Shown piece by piece: positions 8,752 through 16,491 of a stretch of 53,132 nucleotides of DNA. A program made the position numbers and the translations under genes. Within the stretch, counting starts at the first letter, position 1, and every line of letters starts with the position of its first letter. The stretch is from Acidobacteriaceae bacterium (GTDB taxonomy: Bacteria; Acidobacteriota; Terriglobia; Bryobacterales; Bryobacteraceae), in contig JAFATG010000340.1 in assembly GCA_019244055.1 (NCBI GenBank), positions 1 through 53,132 on the forward strand, in the 5' to 3' direction. The notes under the pieces are model-generated. The model ran no database searches, was not told where the DNA came from, and saw only the letters and a list, made by a program, of their open reading frames with translations.

Positions 8752-9114
8752 ATCGCTCGCCTCTATGGCCCGCCAACCGCCATCCAGTGATATCGCGTTC
8801 TCGTATCCCATTCTCCGCAGGTTATCTGTGGCCAGCGCGGAGCGAAATCCACCACCGCAATAAAGCACAAGCTTCGTGCTCTTGTCGGGAAAAGTCTTTT
8901 CGATATCCCGCTCGATGATTCCCTTACTGAGATGGATCGCGCCCGCAGCGTGAGCGGTTTCCCATTCGTGATCCTCGCGAACATCTACCAGTTGTCCGGC
9001 CTCTCCTCGCTCCCGTAATTTTTTGTACTGTTCGATGTCGATCTCGCGAATGCGCTTCTTCGCGTCTTGAACTAGAGCAAGAAATCCTTCACTGTGATGT
9101 TTCGCAGCAGTCAT
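8731..9114 (-). CDS. Rhodanese-domain protein
   Basis: A 127-residue single-domain rhodanese. An N-terminal helix (residues 1-25) leads into the domain with the conserved LVDVRED (42-48), the E-x-x-x-AHAAGAIHL segment, and the active-site loop with Cys86 in YCGGGFRS, followed by LDGGW. The loop length suits a sulfurtransferase or persulfide carrier. Cytosolic. It starts 3 bases after the murA stop on the same strand and is probably the last gene of the murQ-murA transcript. Confidence 0.88.
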   Translation of the reverse strand: MTAAKHHSEGFLALVQDAKKRIREIDIEQYKKLRERGEAGQLVDVREDHEWETAHAAGAIHLSKGIIERDIEKTFPDKSTKLVLYCGGGFRSALATDNLRRMGYENAISLDGGWRAIEASDLPIERP

Positions 9115-9117
9115 GCT

Positions 9118-10374
9118 CTACTCTATGCGCTGAATGTTCGCCCCCGCCGTCGCCAGCTTCTCTTCAATACGCTCGTAACCGCGATCGATGTGGTAAACCC
9201 GGTCGATAGTTGATTCCCCGCGCGCTACCAGCGCCGCAAGAACTAGAGAGGCACTGGCTCGCAGATCTGATGCAATTACCTGGGCTCCGGTCAATTCCGC
9301 CTCGCCTGCGATAATTGCCTGCCGCCCCTCGATCCGAATATTTGCCCCCATCCGCGCCAACTCCTGGGTGTGCATAAACCGGTTCTCGAAAATCGTCTCA
9401 GTGACCAAGCTGATTCCTTGCGCTATGCTCATCCACGCCATGTATTGCGCTTGCAAATCTGTCGCAAACCCAGGGTACTCTTCCGTTGTCACATCTATTG
9501 CTTTGGGTCTTTGTGAGCACCTCACCCAGAGCGATCCTGATCCCAGCTCCTCGATCTCCGCTCCGGCCTGTCGCATCTTCACGACTAGCCCGGCAACATG
9601 CTCGGGATTGCATCCGGTAACAGTGACATCGCCGCCGGTAATCGCGCCCGCCAAAAGGAAGGTTCCTGCCTCAATGCGATCGGGAATGATGGTGTGCTCG
9701 GCTCCGTGCAGCCGCTTCACCCCGGTGATCCTAACGATCGAGGTCCCAGCGCCCTCAATCTTCGCTCCCATCTTGATCAGCAGATCCGCCAAGTCCTTCA
9801 CTTCGGGCTCGCGCGCCGCGTTTCTGATGATCGTCTCGCCCTCGGCGAGCACAGCGGCCATCAGCACGTCCTCTGTGCCTGTCACGCTAATTCGATCGAA
9901 GTGAATCATCGCGCCCCGCAAGCCCTTGGGAGCCTGGGCTTCCACATACCCGTAAGCCTGTTCGATGCTCGCGCCCAGTTCTTCCAGCGCGGAAACATGC
10001 ATGTTGATCGGCCGTGCGCCGATTGCGCAGCCGCCGGGCATCGAGACACGTGCCCGTCCGGTCCGCGCCACCAGCGGGCCTAGCACCAGGCTCGATGCCC
10101 GCATCGTTTTCACGACGTCGTAGGGCGCCTCGGGCCGGTCCAACGATTTCGCATGGATCCGTACAGCACCGTCTTCCTGCCCGACCTCCGCTCCTGTGTA
10201 TTTCAGGAGGCTTTGCATCGTCGAGATGTCTTTAACGTCCGGAATTCCGTACAGCGTCATCGGCTGCTCCGTCAGCAGACATGCGGCCAGCGCCGGCAGG
10301 GCTGAGTTTTTCGAGCCGCTGACGGGCAATTCCCCCCTAAGCGGCGTGCCGCCCCTTATCTTGAACTTGTCCAT
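9118..10374 (-). CDS. murA: UDP-N-acetylglucosamine 1-carboxyvinyltransferase
   Basis: A 418-residue enolpyruvyl transferase, normal length for MurA, catalysing the first committed step of peptidoglycan synthesis (PEP to UDP-GlcNAc). The conserved Lys22-Asn23 pair lies in SGSKNSALP, and the mobile loop has the catalytic Cys116 in MPGGCAIGARP; presence of Cys predicts the usual fosfomycin-sensitive type. The two inside-out alpha/beta domains are complete. GGGAGAAAGA precedes the ATG. It lies 20 bases downstream of murQ and 3 bases upstream of the rhodanese gene, so synthesis and recycling of cell-wall sugars appear to be co-transcribed. Confidence 0.95.
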   Translation of the reverse strand: MDKFKIRGGTPLRGELPVSGSKNSALPALAACLLTEQPMTLYGIPDVKDISTMQSLLKYTGAEVGQEDGAVRIHAKSLDRPEAPYDVVKTMRASSLVLGPLVARTGRARVSMPGGCAIGARPINMHVSALEELGASIEQAYGYVEAQAPKGLRGAMIHFDRISVTGTEDVLMAAVLAEGETIIRNAAREPEVKDLADLLIKMGAKIEGAGTSIVRITGVKRLHGAEHTIIPDRIEAGTFLLAGAITGGDVTVTGCNPEHVAGLVVKMRQAGAEIEELGSGSLWVRCSQRPKAIDVTTEEYPGFATDLQAQYMAWMSIAQGISLVTETIFENRFMHTQELARMGANIRIEGRQAIIAGEAELTGAQVIASDLRASASLVLAALVARGESTIDRVYHIDRGYERIEEKLATAGANIQRIE

Positions 10375-10394
10375 TCTTTCTCCCGGTGAGCCGC

Positions 10395-11282
10395 TCAGGT
10401 CCCGAGCGCGACCCGCAGCCGTCCCCGTGCCGCCGTCAGGCGCGCTTCCGCCTCGGTGCGCGTCAATCCCAGGTTGTGCATGAGCACCGCCGCCCTCACC
10501 GAACCGCCCTCTGTCATTAGTCGCGATGCTTCATCATAGGACGAACCCGTTATGCGGGCGATGATCCGCCGGCCTCGGTCGGTTAATTTTTCGTTCGTCG
10601 GCTGTACATTCACCATGAGATTTCCGTACACGTACCCCAGCCGGATCATCACGCCCGTGCTCAGCATATTGAGAACCAGTTTGGTTGCTGTCCCGGCGCG
10701 CATGCGGGTCGATCCAGTGAGTATCTCCGGGCCGGGAATCGGTGTGATCGCAATCTCGGCCGCTTGCGCTACCTCTGAATTCACCGTGCAACTCAATCCG
10801 ATCGTCAGGGCTCCGATCTCGCGCGCATACCGCATCCCGCCCAACACATACGGAGTTCGTCCACTCGCCGCGATTCCTACTAAAGCGTCCCCCGAATCGA
10901 ATCCTCGGTCTGCGAGGTCTTTCCGTCCTTGCTCCGGTTCGTCCTCGGCGCGCTCGACGGAGCGGCGCAAGGCGTAGTCCCCGCCTGCGATGAGTCCTTG
11001 CACCATCTCCGGTGGTGTGTTAAACGTGGGCGGGCACTCGGACGCGTCCAACACGCCTAATCTTCCCGATGTGCCCGCGCCCAGATAGAACAGCCGGCCG
11101 CCGGCTTGGAGTCGCTCCGCGATGGCGTCGACTGCGCGTGCGATGCTCGGCAGCTCGCGTTCCACGGCTAACGCCACCTCCTGATCCGCGGCGTTGATCA
11201 CCCGCAGCATCTCGAGAGTGGGCAGAGCGTCGATCGATTCTGAGGCCGGATTCCTGGCTTCAGTTGTCAAATCGTGACGCAT
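10395..11282 (-). CDS. murQ: N-acetylmuramic acid 6-phosphate etherase
   Basis: A SIS-domain lyase that cleaves the lactyl ether of MurNAc-6-phosphate to GlcNAc-6-phosphate and D-lactate in cell-wall recycling. The ATG at 11282 (MRHDLTTEARNP) is chosen because homologues begin with L-T-T-E-x-R-N; the frame is open a further 15 codons. Diagnostic blocks are the sugar-phosphate loop GAGTSGRLGVLDASECPPTF with the catalytic Glu, the GIAASGRTPYV loop and TGSTRMRAGTATKLVLNM. The 295 residues match the family. No phosphotransferase permease (MurP) or AnmK is seen next to it; murA follows directly. Confidence 0.95.
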   Translation of the reverse strand: MRHDLTTEARNPASESIDALPTLEMLRVINAADQEVALAVERELPSIARAVDAIAERLQAGGRLFYLGAGTSGRLGVLDASECPPTFNTPPEMVQGLIAGGDYALRRSVERAEDEPEQGRKDLADRGFDSGDALVGIAASGRTPYVLGGMRYAREIGALTIGLSCTVNSEVAQAAEIAITPIPGPEILTGSTRMRAGTATKLVLNMLSTGVMIRLGYVYGNLMVNVQPTNEKLTDRGRRIIARITGSSYDEASRLMTEGGSVRAAVLMHNLGLTRTEAEARLTAARGRLRVALGT

Positions 11283-11306
11283 CGATGGACGGTGTTCCCC
11301 TATAAC

Positions 11307-11325
11307 AAAAAAGGCCCGAAGGGCC
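11307..11325 (-). terminator. Rho-independent terminator after the A-type Fe-S carrier gene
   Basis: On the minus strand the stem GGCCC, loop TTC and stem GGGCC (11325-11313) are followed immediately by TTTTTT (11312-11307). It sits about 40 bases beyond the stop of the erpA-like gene and before the murQ start, so it separates these two transcription units. Confidence 0.85.
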
Positions 11326-11366
11326 ACTGCCCTCCCGGCCTCGCTGATCTCACAAGTACCTGATAC

Positions 11367-11690
11367 TTAAGCGCTAAACGAACTTCCGCAACCGCACGTC
11401 GATTTCACCTGCGGGTTGTTGAATTTGAACCCGGACCCTTCGATGGTCTCGACGTAATCGACCTCGGCGCCATCCAGATAAAGCATGCTGGCCTGGTCGA
11501 TAAAGACTCGCAGGTCTCCAAAGTTGTAGGTCTTGTCCAACATGCTCGGCTGGTTTTCGAAGGCCATGGAGTAGCTGAAACCCGAGCACCCGCCGCCTAC
11601 CACAGCGATCCGCAAACCGGCCGGTTTTGGATCCTGCATGTTCAAGATCTCATTGACCTTACTGACCGCGGTTTCCGTTAATTGAATCAT
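11367..11690 (-). CDS. erpA: A-type iron-sulfur cluster carrier (HesB/IscA/ErpA family)
   Basis: A 107-residue A-type carrier that receives Fe-S clusters from a scaffold and inserts them into target enzymes. The three cluster ligands are present: Cys35 in GGGCSGFSY and Cys99/Cys101 in STCGCGSSF. The acidic-patterned middle (VDYVETIEGSGFKFNNP) is typical for ErpA-like members, although erpA and iscA cannot be separated securely. AGGAGAT precedes the ATG. The gene is monocistronic: a terminator follows at 11325-11307, and no isc or suf genes are nearby. Confidence 0.9.
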   Translation of the reverse strand: MIQLTETAVSKVNEILNMQDPKPAGLRIAVVGGGCSGFSYSMAFENQPSMLDKTYNFGDLRVFIDQASMLYLDGAEVDYVETIEGSGFKFNNPQVKSTCGCGSSFSA

Positions 11691-11802
11691 CCAAATCTCC
11701 TGACAAGGAACTGCACCTACAGTTTACAACTATTACGCTCTTTTGATGCAACCGGCTTCCGTCAGGCTTCGCACGTTGCGGAACGCCCCTAATAGCCGGG
11801 TC

Positions 11803-12420
11803 TTACTGCTGTTTCTTCCCCCCGGGCGACACCGTTAGCTTTTTAAAATTAGCCGGAATTCTCAATTTGGAGCTATCAACTGGAGTGGAGAGATCGACGG
11901 ACGACGCCTGCTTCACGTACTCTGTGCGGACGCCGTTTGCATCCACATGAATCTCTTCCTTGAGCAGAATGTCATCGGCAACGTCCACACACAGTTGTCC
12001 GCCGCCGTTCCTCATCGACACAGGATAATCGCTACAGGGCAGACCGGCTACAACCTCATTACCCGTCGGAGAAACCTTCGGTACGGGTAAATGAGTTCGA
12101 GGTGCGTGACCTGACACAATGGCTTGCTGTCTGGTGTAGTCCAGATCATCGATTTCACCGCTGGCTAGCCAGAGTTTGCCTTTTATCTCGTTCCCACCGA
12201 CTTTGCTGATAGAGAGCACCGATCCGTCTTCGGACCGCAATTCGTCGACCTCTGAATTCTTATGCGTCTGGTTCCCCGATGGACCCTGCGAAGATACGGT
12301 TTCCGTATAATGCGCCGAGTATGGGGTCCATTCAGTTCCGTTTGTTGCCTGTGGAGCCGCAAGGGACACCCCGCCCGCTAGCGGAACCGCAAGAAGTGTA
12401 ACGTAGAGCCGCTTTGTCAT
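11803..12420 (-). CDS. Secreted protein of unknown function
   Basis: A 205-residue protein with a signal peptide (residues 1-22, LYVTLLAVPLAGGVSLAA). The mature part is beta-rich and hydrophilic with only two cysteines (in GLPCSDYPV and GQLCVDV, about 24 residues apart), which may form a disulfide, and ends in a basic PGGKKQQ. I do not recognise a family. A strong AGGAGG precedes the ATG. It starts 22 bases after the end of the cysteine-rich secreted gene on the same strand, so the two are probably co-expressed. Confidence 0.7.
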   Translation of the reverse strand: MTKRLYVTLLAVPLAGGVSLAAPQATNGTEWTPYSAHYTETVSSQGPSGNQTHKNSEVDELRSEDGSVLSISKVGGNEIKGKLWLASGEIDDLDYTRQQAIVSGHAPRTHLPVPKVSPTGNEVVAGLPCSDYPVSMRNGGGQLCVDVADDILLKEEIHVDANGVRTEYVKQASSVDLSTPVDSSKLRIPANFKKLTVSPGGKKQQ

Positions 12421-12442
12421 AGCATCCTCCTCTCCGAAAACC

Positions 12443-12697
12443 TCATACCATGCTGCAGCAAGCGCAACAAGCGACGTAGCCCGTCGAGCAGCTATATATA
12501 TTTACGGCGTTGTTGTTTTGATACGGAAGATCGTATAGGCAGGCACACGGTATATCGCAACTGCCGAGATTCCAGAGGAAGCAACTGCCATGCCCCTGAA
12601 GATCTATAGAACATGTCGTTGTTTGGGCTCGCAGAACTGAGCCGGAACCCGTGGCAAGCATCGCCGCTAACGTGATTGCCCTGAACGCGAATTTCAT
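12443..12697 (-). CDS. Small cysteine-rich secreted protein
   Basis: An 84-residue protein with a signal peptide (residues 1-24, AITLAAMLATGSGSVLRAQ). The mature portion of about 60 residues contains ten cysteines, including the clusters CDIPCAC and ACCACC near the C-terminus. Such density suggests disulfide-stabilised folding or metal binding after export. I find no match to a known toxin, bacteriocin or metallothionein pattern by eye. GGAAGGA lies 11 bases before the ATG. The next gene downstream encodes another exported protein of unknown function. Confidence 0.65.
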   Translation of the reverse strand: MKFAFRAITLAAMLATGSGSVLRAQTTTCSIDLQGHGSCFLWNLGSCDIPCACLYDLPYQNNNAVNIYSCSTGYVACCACCSMV

Positions 12698-12911
12698 GGA
12701 GTGTTACGTCCTTCCCGCTAACTTTTACCGGCGCATGATCCCTCAGAATCGATGCCGATATTAGCGCGGCTGAACTGTAGGTCATACCACAGAAGTGGTC
12801 GGTATTCGATAACAGCTAGTTTTTTGCGAATGGAGACGCGTTGCACATCCCTGGCCGGTCGGAAAATTCGATTTGGGATAATGGGCTGTTTGCTCGGCTA
12901 GCAAGTTCCCT

Positions 12912-12946
12912 CAGGTTTTTGTAACCTGCTCATATTTCAGCGCGTC
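12912..12946 (+). promoter_or_regulatory. Inverted repeat and possible ECF-type promoter of the sigma-factor operon
   Basis: CAGGTT-TTTGT-AACCTG (12912-12928) is a perfect 6-bp inverted repeat. Its right arm overlaps GTAACCT (12921-12927), which with GTC at 12944-12946 after 16 bases resembles the AAC-N16-GTC layout of ECF sigma promoters. Position 15 bases upstream of the sigma-factor ATG fits autoregulation. The -35 match is imperfect. Confidence 0.3.
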
Positions 12947-12961
12947 GGGTGCGGTAGATAT

Positions 12962-13633
12962 ATGAGCGGGCTAACTGCGACCCTTCCGTTTCCGGCTACA
13001 ACCGGTGGGGCGACCCGAGCGAAGACCAGATTGGATCACCGAACCACGGAAGAGGCGGCGTTAGTCCGGCGCGTGCAGGCGCACGACGAAATCGCCTTCC
13101 GCGAAGTCGTCGAGCGGTATCAGGCCAAGGTCTTCTCTATTATTTACGGCATTCTTCGAAACCGTAATGATGCCGAGGATATCGCCCAGCAGGTGTTCGC
13201 CAAGATCTATTTTTCCATCGGCCATTTTGATTTCCGCAGTTCGCTTCTGACCTGGATTTATAAGATTACGGTCAACGAATGCTATGACTACCTCCGCAAG
13301 AAACGGGTGCGCAAACTGGTCTATGAGAGCGATTTCTCCGCCGACGAGACGCACCGAATCGTGAATTCCGAGCCTGCTACCGATCAGGCTCCTTCAGTGG
13401 ATGAGCGGCTTGCACAGCACGATCTCATTCTGAAGCTACTCTCGAAGATCTCCGAGGAGGACCGTTCCCTCATCTTGCTCAAAGAAGTGGAAGGACACTC
13501 GGTAGAGGAACTGTCCGAGATGACGGGGATGAATGAAAACACGATTAAGGTAAAACTGTTCCGCGCGCGCCAGAAGCTTGTAAAGGCTGCGCAACGGTTG
13601 GAAAAGGGGCCGTTGACCCCGCCAAGTATTTAA
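12962..13633 (+). CDS. ECF RNA polymerase sigma factor (RpoE type)
   Basis: A 223-residue group IV sigma factor. After a 30-residue unstructured leader come region 2 (residues about 35-105, with AEDIAQQVFAKIY as region 2.2-2.3 and LTWIYKITVNECYDYLRKK as 2.4) and region 4 (about 150-210, with VEELSEMTGMNENTIKVKLFRARQKL as the -35-binding helix-turn-helix). It directs RNA polymerase to a small regulon, normally held inactive by the anti-sigma gene next door. The operon continues with that gene and an LTxxQ-type periplasmic protein, a layout typical of envelope-stress sensing. Confidence 0.92.
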   Translation: MSGLTATLPFPATTGGATRAKTRLDHRTTEEAALVRRVQAHDEIAFREVVERYQAKVFSIIYGILRNRNDAEDIAQQVFAKIYFSIGHFDFRSSLLTWIYKITVNECYDYLRKKRVRKLVYESDFSADETHRIVNSEPATDQAPSVDERLAQHDLILKLLSKISEEDRSLILLKEVEGHSVEELSEMTGMNENTIKVKLFRARQKLVKAAQRLEKGPLTPPSI

Positions 13634-13697
13634 CTGTAAATTTGAGTTAAGCGAACGTCAGATTCGCAAGTAGTGGTTGGGTTTTTTCGAGGGAAAT

Positions 13698-14174
13698 ATG
13701 CACGAGTCGATTCGGCATCGGCTGGAAGACTTGCTTAGCGCAGGTTCTTCGGTTGGGGGTCACAGTAGTCCGGACGGACATCTAGCTTCCTGTTCGGAAT
13801 GCTCGTCGGAAGTAGCCGTCATGCAAAGTCAAGGGGTTTTGCTGCGTTCGCTGCGCGCGTCCGAAGAGCTAGAGCCACCGCCGGGGTTTTACGCCCGAGT
13901 GATGCAGCGAATCGAAGAAGCTGGCGTGCGTTCTGTGTGGACCGCCTTTGCCGAGTCACGGTTTGGCGTACGCCTGGCGTATGCTTCACTGACTATTGCT
14001 ATCATTCTGGGCTCCTATGTTGTTTCCGCGGAACGTCGCGACGGACATCTTCGCGGGCAGACGATCGTCGCTCAGGACGTCGATTACGCCGCTCCGGTGA
14101 CCGGCGATCTGGCCCATCAGAGAGACGCGGTTCTAGAGAACATCGCGCTCCGTCAGCAAGGGACTGCAAGATAA
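13698..14174 (+). CDS. Single-span anti-sigma factor
   Basis: The ATG at 13698 is chosen because GAGGGA lies just upstream; the frame is open 7 codons further. The 158-residue protein has an N-terminal cytosolic part with H-x3-C-x2-C (HLASCSEC, about residues 27-34), the core of a zinc-binding anti-sigma domain, and one transmembrane helix (about residues 95-115, LAYASLTIAIILGSYVV), with a periplasmic tail of about 45 residues. This is the arrangement of membrane anti-sigma factors that bind an ECF sigma at the cytosolic face. It lies 64 bases after the sigma gene and its stop overlaps the next gene. Confidence 0.8.
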   Translation: MHESIRHRLEDLLSAGSSVGGHSSPDGHLASCSECSSEVAVMQSQGVLLRSLRASEELEPPPGFYARVMQRIEEAGVRSVWTAFAESRFGVRLAYASLTIAIILGSYVVSAERRDGHLRGQTIVAQDVDYAAPVTGDLAHQRDAVLENIALRQQGTAR

Positions 14175-14578
14175 TTACACCTGCCACACATCGCGCACCT
14201 GCCATCTCGTACAGGGATAATGGCTGGTCGAATCCCAAGGTGCTCGCCATCCTGGCAATCGTCTTTGTGTGTGGAACCGCTGTTGGATCTGCTGTCACCC
14301 GCACCTATCTTCACCGGGTTATGGGCAACGCTTCCTCTGTTCGGGCGGTAGAAGTGGCACGGCACGTTGGCGTCGAGCGATTGAGAACGGAATTGAATCT
14401 GACGCCCGCTCAGGAAAAAGCGCTGATGCAAGTGCTTGACGACTACGGCAAGTACTACCAGAATATCGAAGACGATCGCGACGATGTTGCGGCACATAGC
14501 AAACAGCTCATCTTGAACTTGCTAACCACGGACCAGCAGAAGCGATTCAACGAGATGCTGGTTCAGGCCCGTCAGTAG
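14174..14578 (+). CDS. Membrane-anchored LTxxQ (CpxP/Spy-like) periplasmic protein with non-standard start
   Basis: About 134 residues: an N-terminal transmembrane anchor (VLAILAIVFVCGTAVGSAV) and a helical periplasmic domain with the LTPAQ motif and a second LTTDQQKRFNEML, the repeated LTxxQ signature of CpxP/Spy/CnrX-like stress sensors and chaperones. There is no ATG, GTG or TTG between the anti-sigma stop and the anchor. The best candidates are ATA at 14171 or ATT at 14174, the latter sharing a base with the anti-sigma TAA, with AAGGGA (14158-14163) at a proper distance. The frame is open far upstream, but that part is arginine-rich shadow of the anti-sigma gene. A sequence error is the alternative. 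Confidence 0.65.
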   Translation: MTPATHRAPAISYRDNGWSNPKVLAILAIVFVCGTAVGSAVTRTYLHRVMGNASSVRAVEVARHVGVERLRTELNLTPAQEKALMQVLDDYGKYYQNIEDDRDDVAAHSKQLILNLLTTDQQKRFNEMLVQARQ

Positions 14579-15027
14579 CTCTTTTGATTCTGCGTCTTTC
14601 TTGGAGTCGAGCCTACCAGTAAAGTGGCGGCGAGAATCATGCCGGCACCTATCCACCGTTCCAGGCTGACCGCTTCGTGAAGGAAGAATTTCCCCGTCAC
14701 TACTGAAATTACGTACCCTACTGCCATCATCGGGACTGCGAAGCTCAGGTCGGCGACACTCAAAAGCACGAGGCGCGCAACAATCGCGCCGACCAGGAAT
14801 AGAATCCCTACAGCGACAACTGGATTGAAGATCGCCTGAAGGTATCCAATTGGATTGACTGTGAGTCCTTTGGTCAGGTGCCTCACTCCCCACGCTAGCG
14901 ATACATTTCCGACGGCACGGAAGGCGAGAAACCAGAACAGCGATAAGTAGACACGTGCTGAGAACAAGCGCCTGCGCTTACCGGAAATCTGTGTCGTTCT
15001 GCTGACCTCTAGCTCGCTGCTACGCAT
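14572..15027 (-). CDS. EamA/EmrE-like small multidrug or metabolite transporter
   Basis: A 151-residue membrane protein with four hydrophobic helices in the spacing of a drug/metabolite transporter half: LFWFLAFRAVGNVSLAWG, GILFLVGAIVARLVLL, FAVPMMAVGYVISVVTG and WIGAGMILAATLLVG. The VPMMAVGYVISVVTGKFFLHE segment with the conserved late glutamate is typical of EamA-like domains, which pair as dimers when encoded as single 4-helix units. No substrate can be assigned. It converges on the LTxxQ gene, overlapping by 7 bases. Confidence 0.75.
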   Translation of the reverse strand: MRSSELEVSRTTQISGKRRRLFSARVYLSLFWFLAFRAVGNVSLAWGVRHLTKGLTVNPIGYLQAIFNPVVAVGILFLVGAIVARLVLLSVADLSFAVPMMAVGYVISVVTGKFFLHEAVSLERWIGAGMILAATLLVGSTPRKTQNQKSY

Positions 15028-15162
15028 AAAGCGTTCGGCGCGGTGGCTACAGTCATGGCTCTACCTAAGCTCCATACCGCTTACCAAACGTAACCCTACC
15101 GCCCTAGTGTAGCGTCCTGAAACTTTGGAAACTTCCCAGAATCAATGCTCTGTAAGCACTCT

Positions 15163-15192
15163 TGCCCGCTAGACAGCTTTGATCGGCGGGCA
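15163..15192 (+). other. GC-rich hairpin in the leader of the sulfoquinovose synthase gene
   Basis: TGCCCGC (15163-15169) and GCGGGCA (15186-15192) form a perfect 7-bp stem with a 16-base loop. No T-run follows, so it is not an intrinsic terminator. It lies 65 bases before the ATG of the SQD1-type gene and downstream of a GGAAACTT box (15127-15134). It may be a structured leader or an operator; I see no known riboswitch. Confidence 0.35.
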
Positions 15193-15209
15193 TGAAACAA
15201 TTCGAATAA

Positions 15210-16490
<1,281 letters not shown>

Positions 16491-16491
16491 T

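Noticed and set aside
13799-14170. Upstream extension of the LTxxQ gene inside the anti-sigma gene
   Set aside because: The extension is Arg/Ser-rich shadow of the anti-sigma coding sequence; the anchor and LTxxQ domain begin only after 14170.
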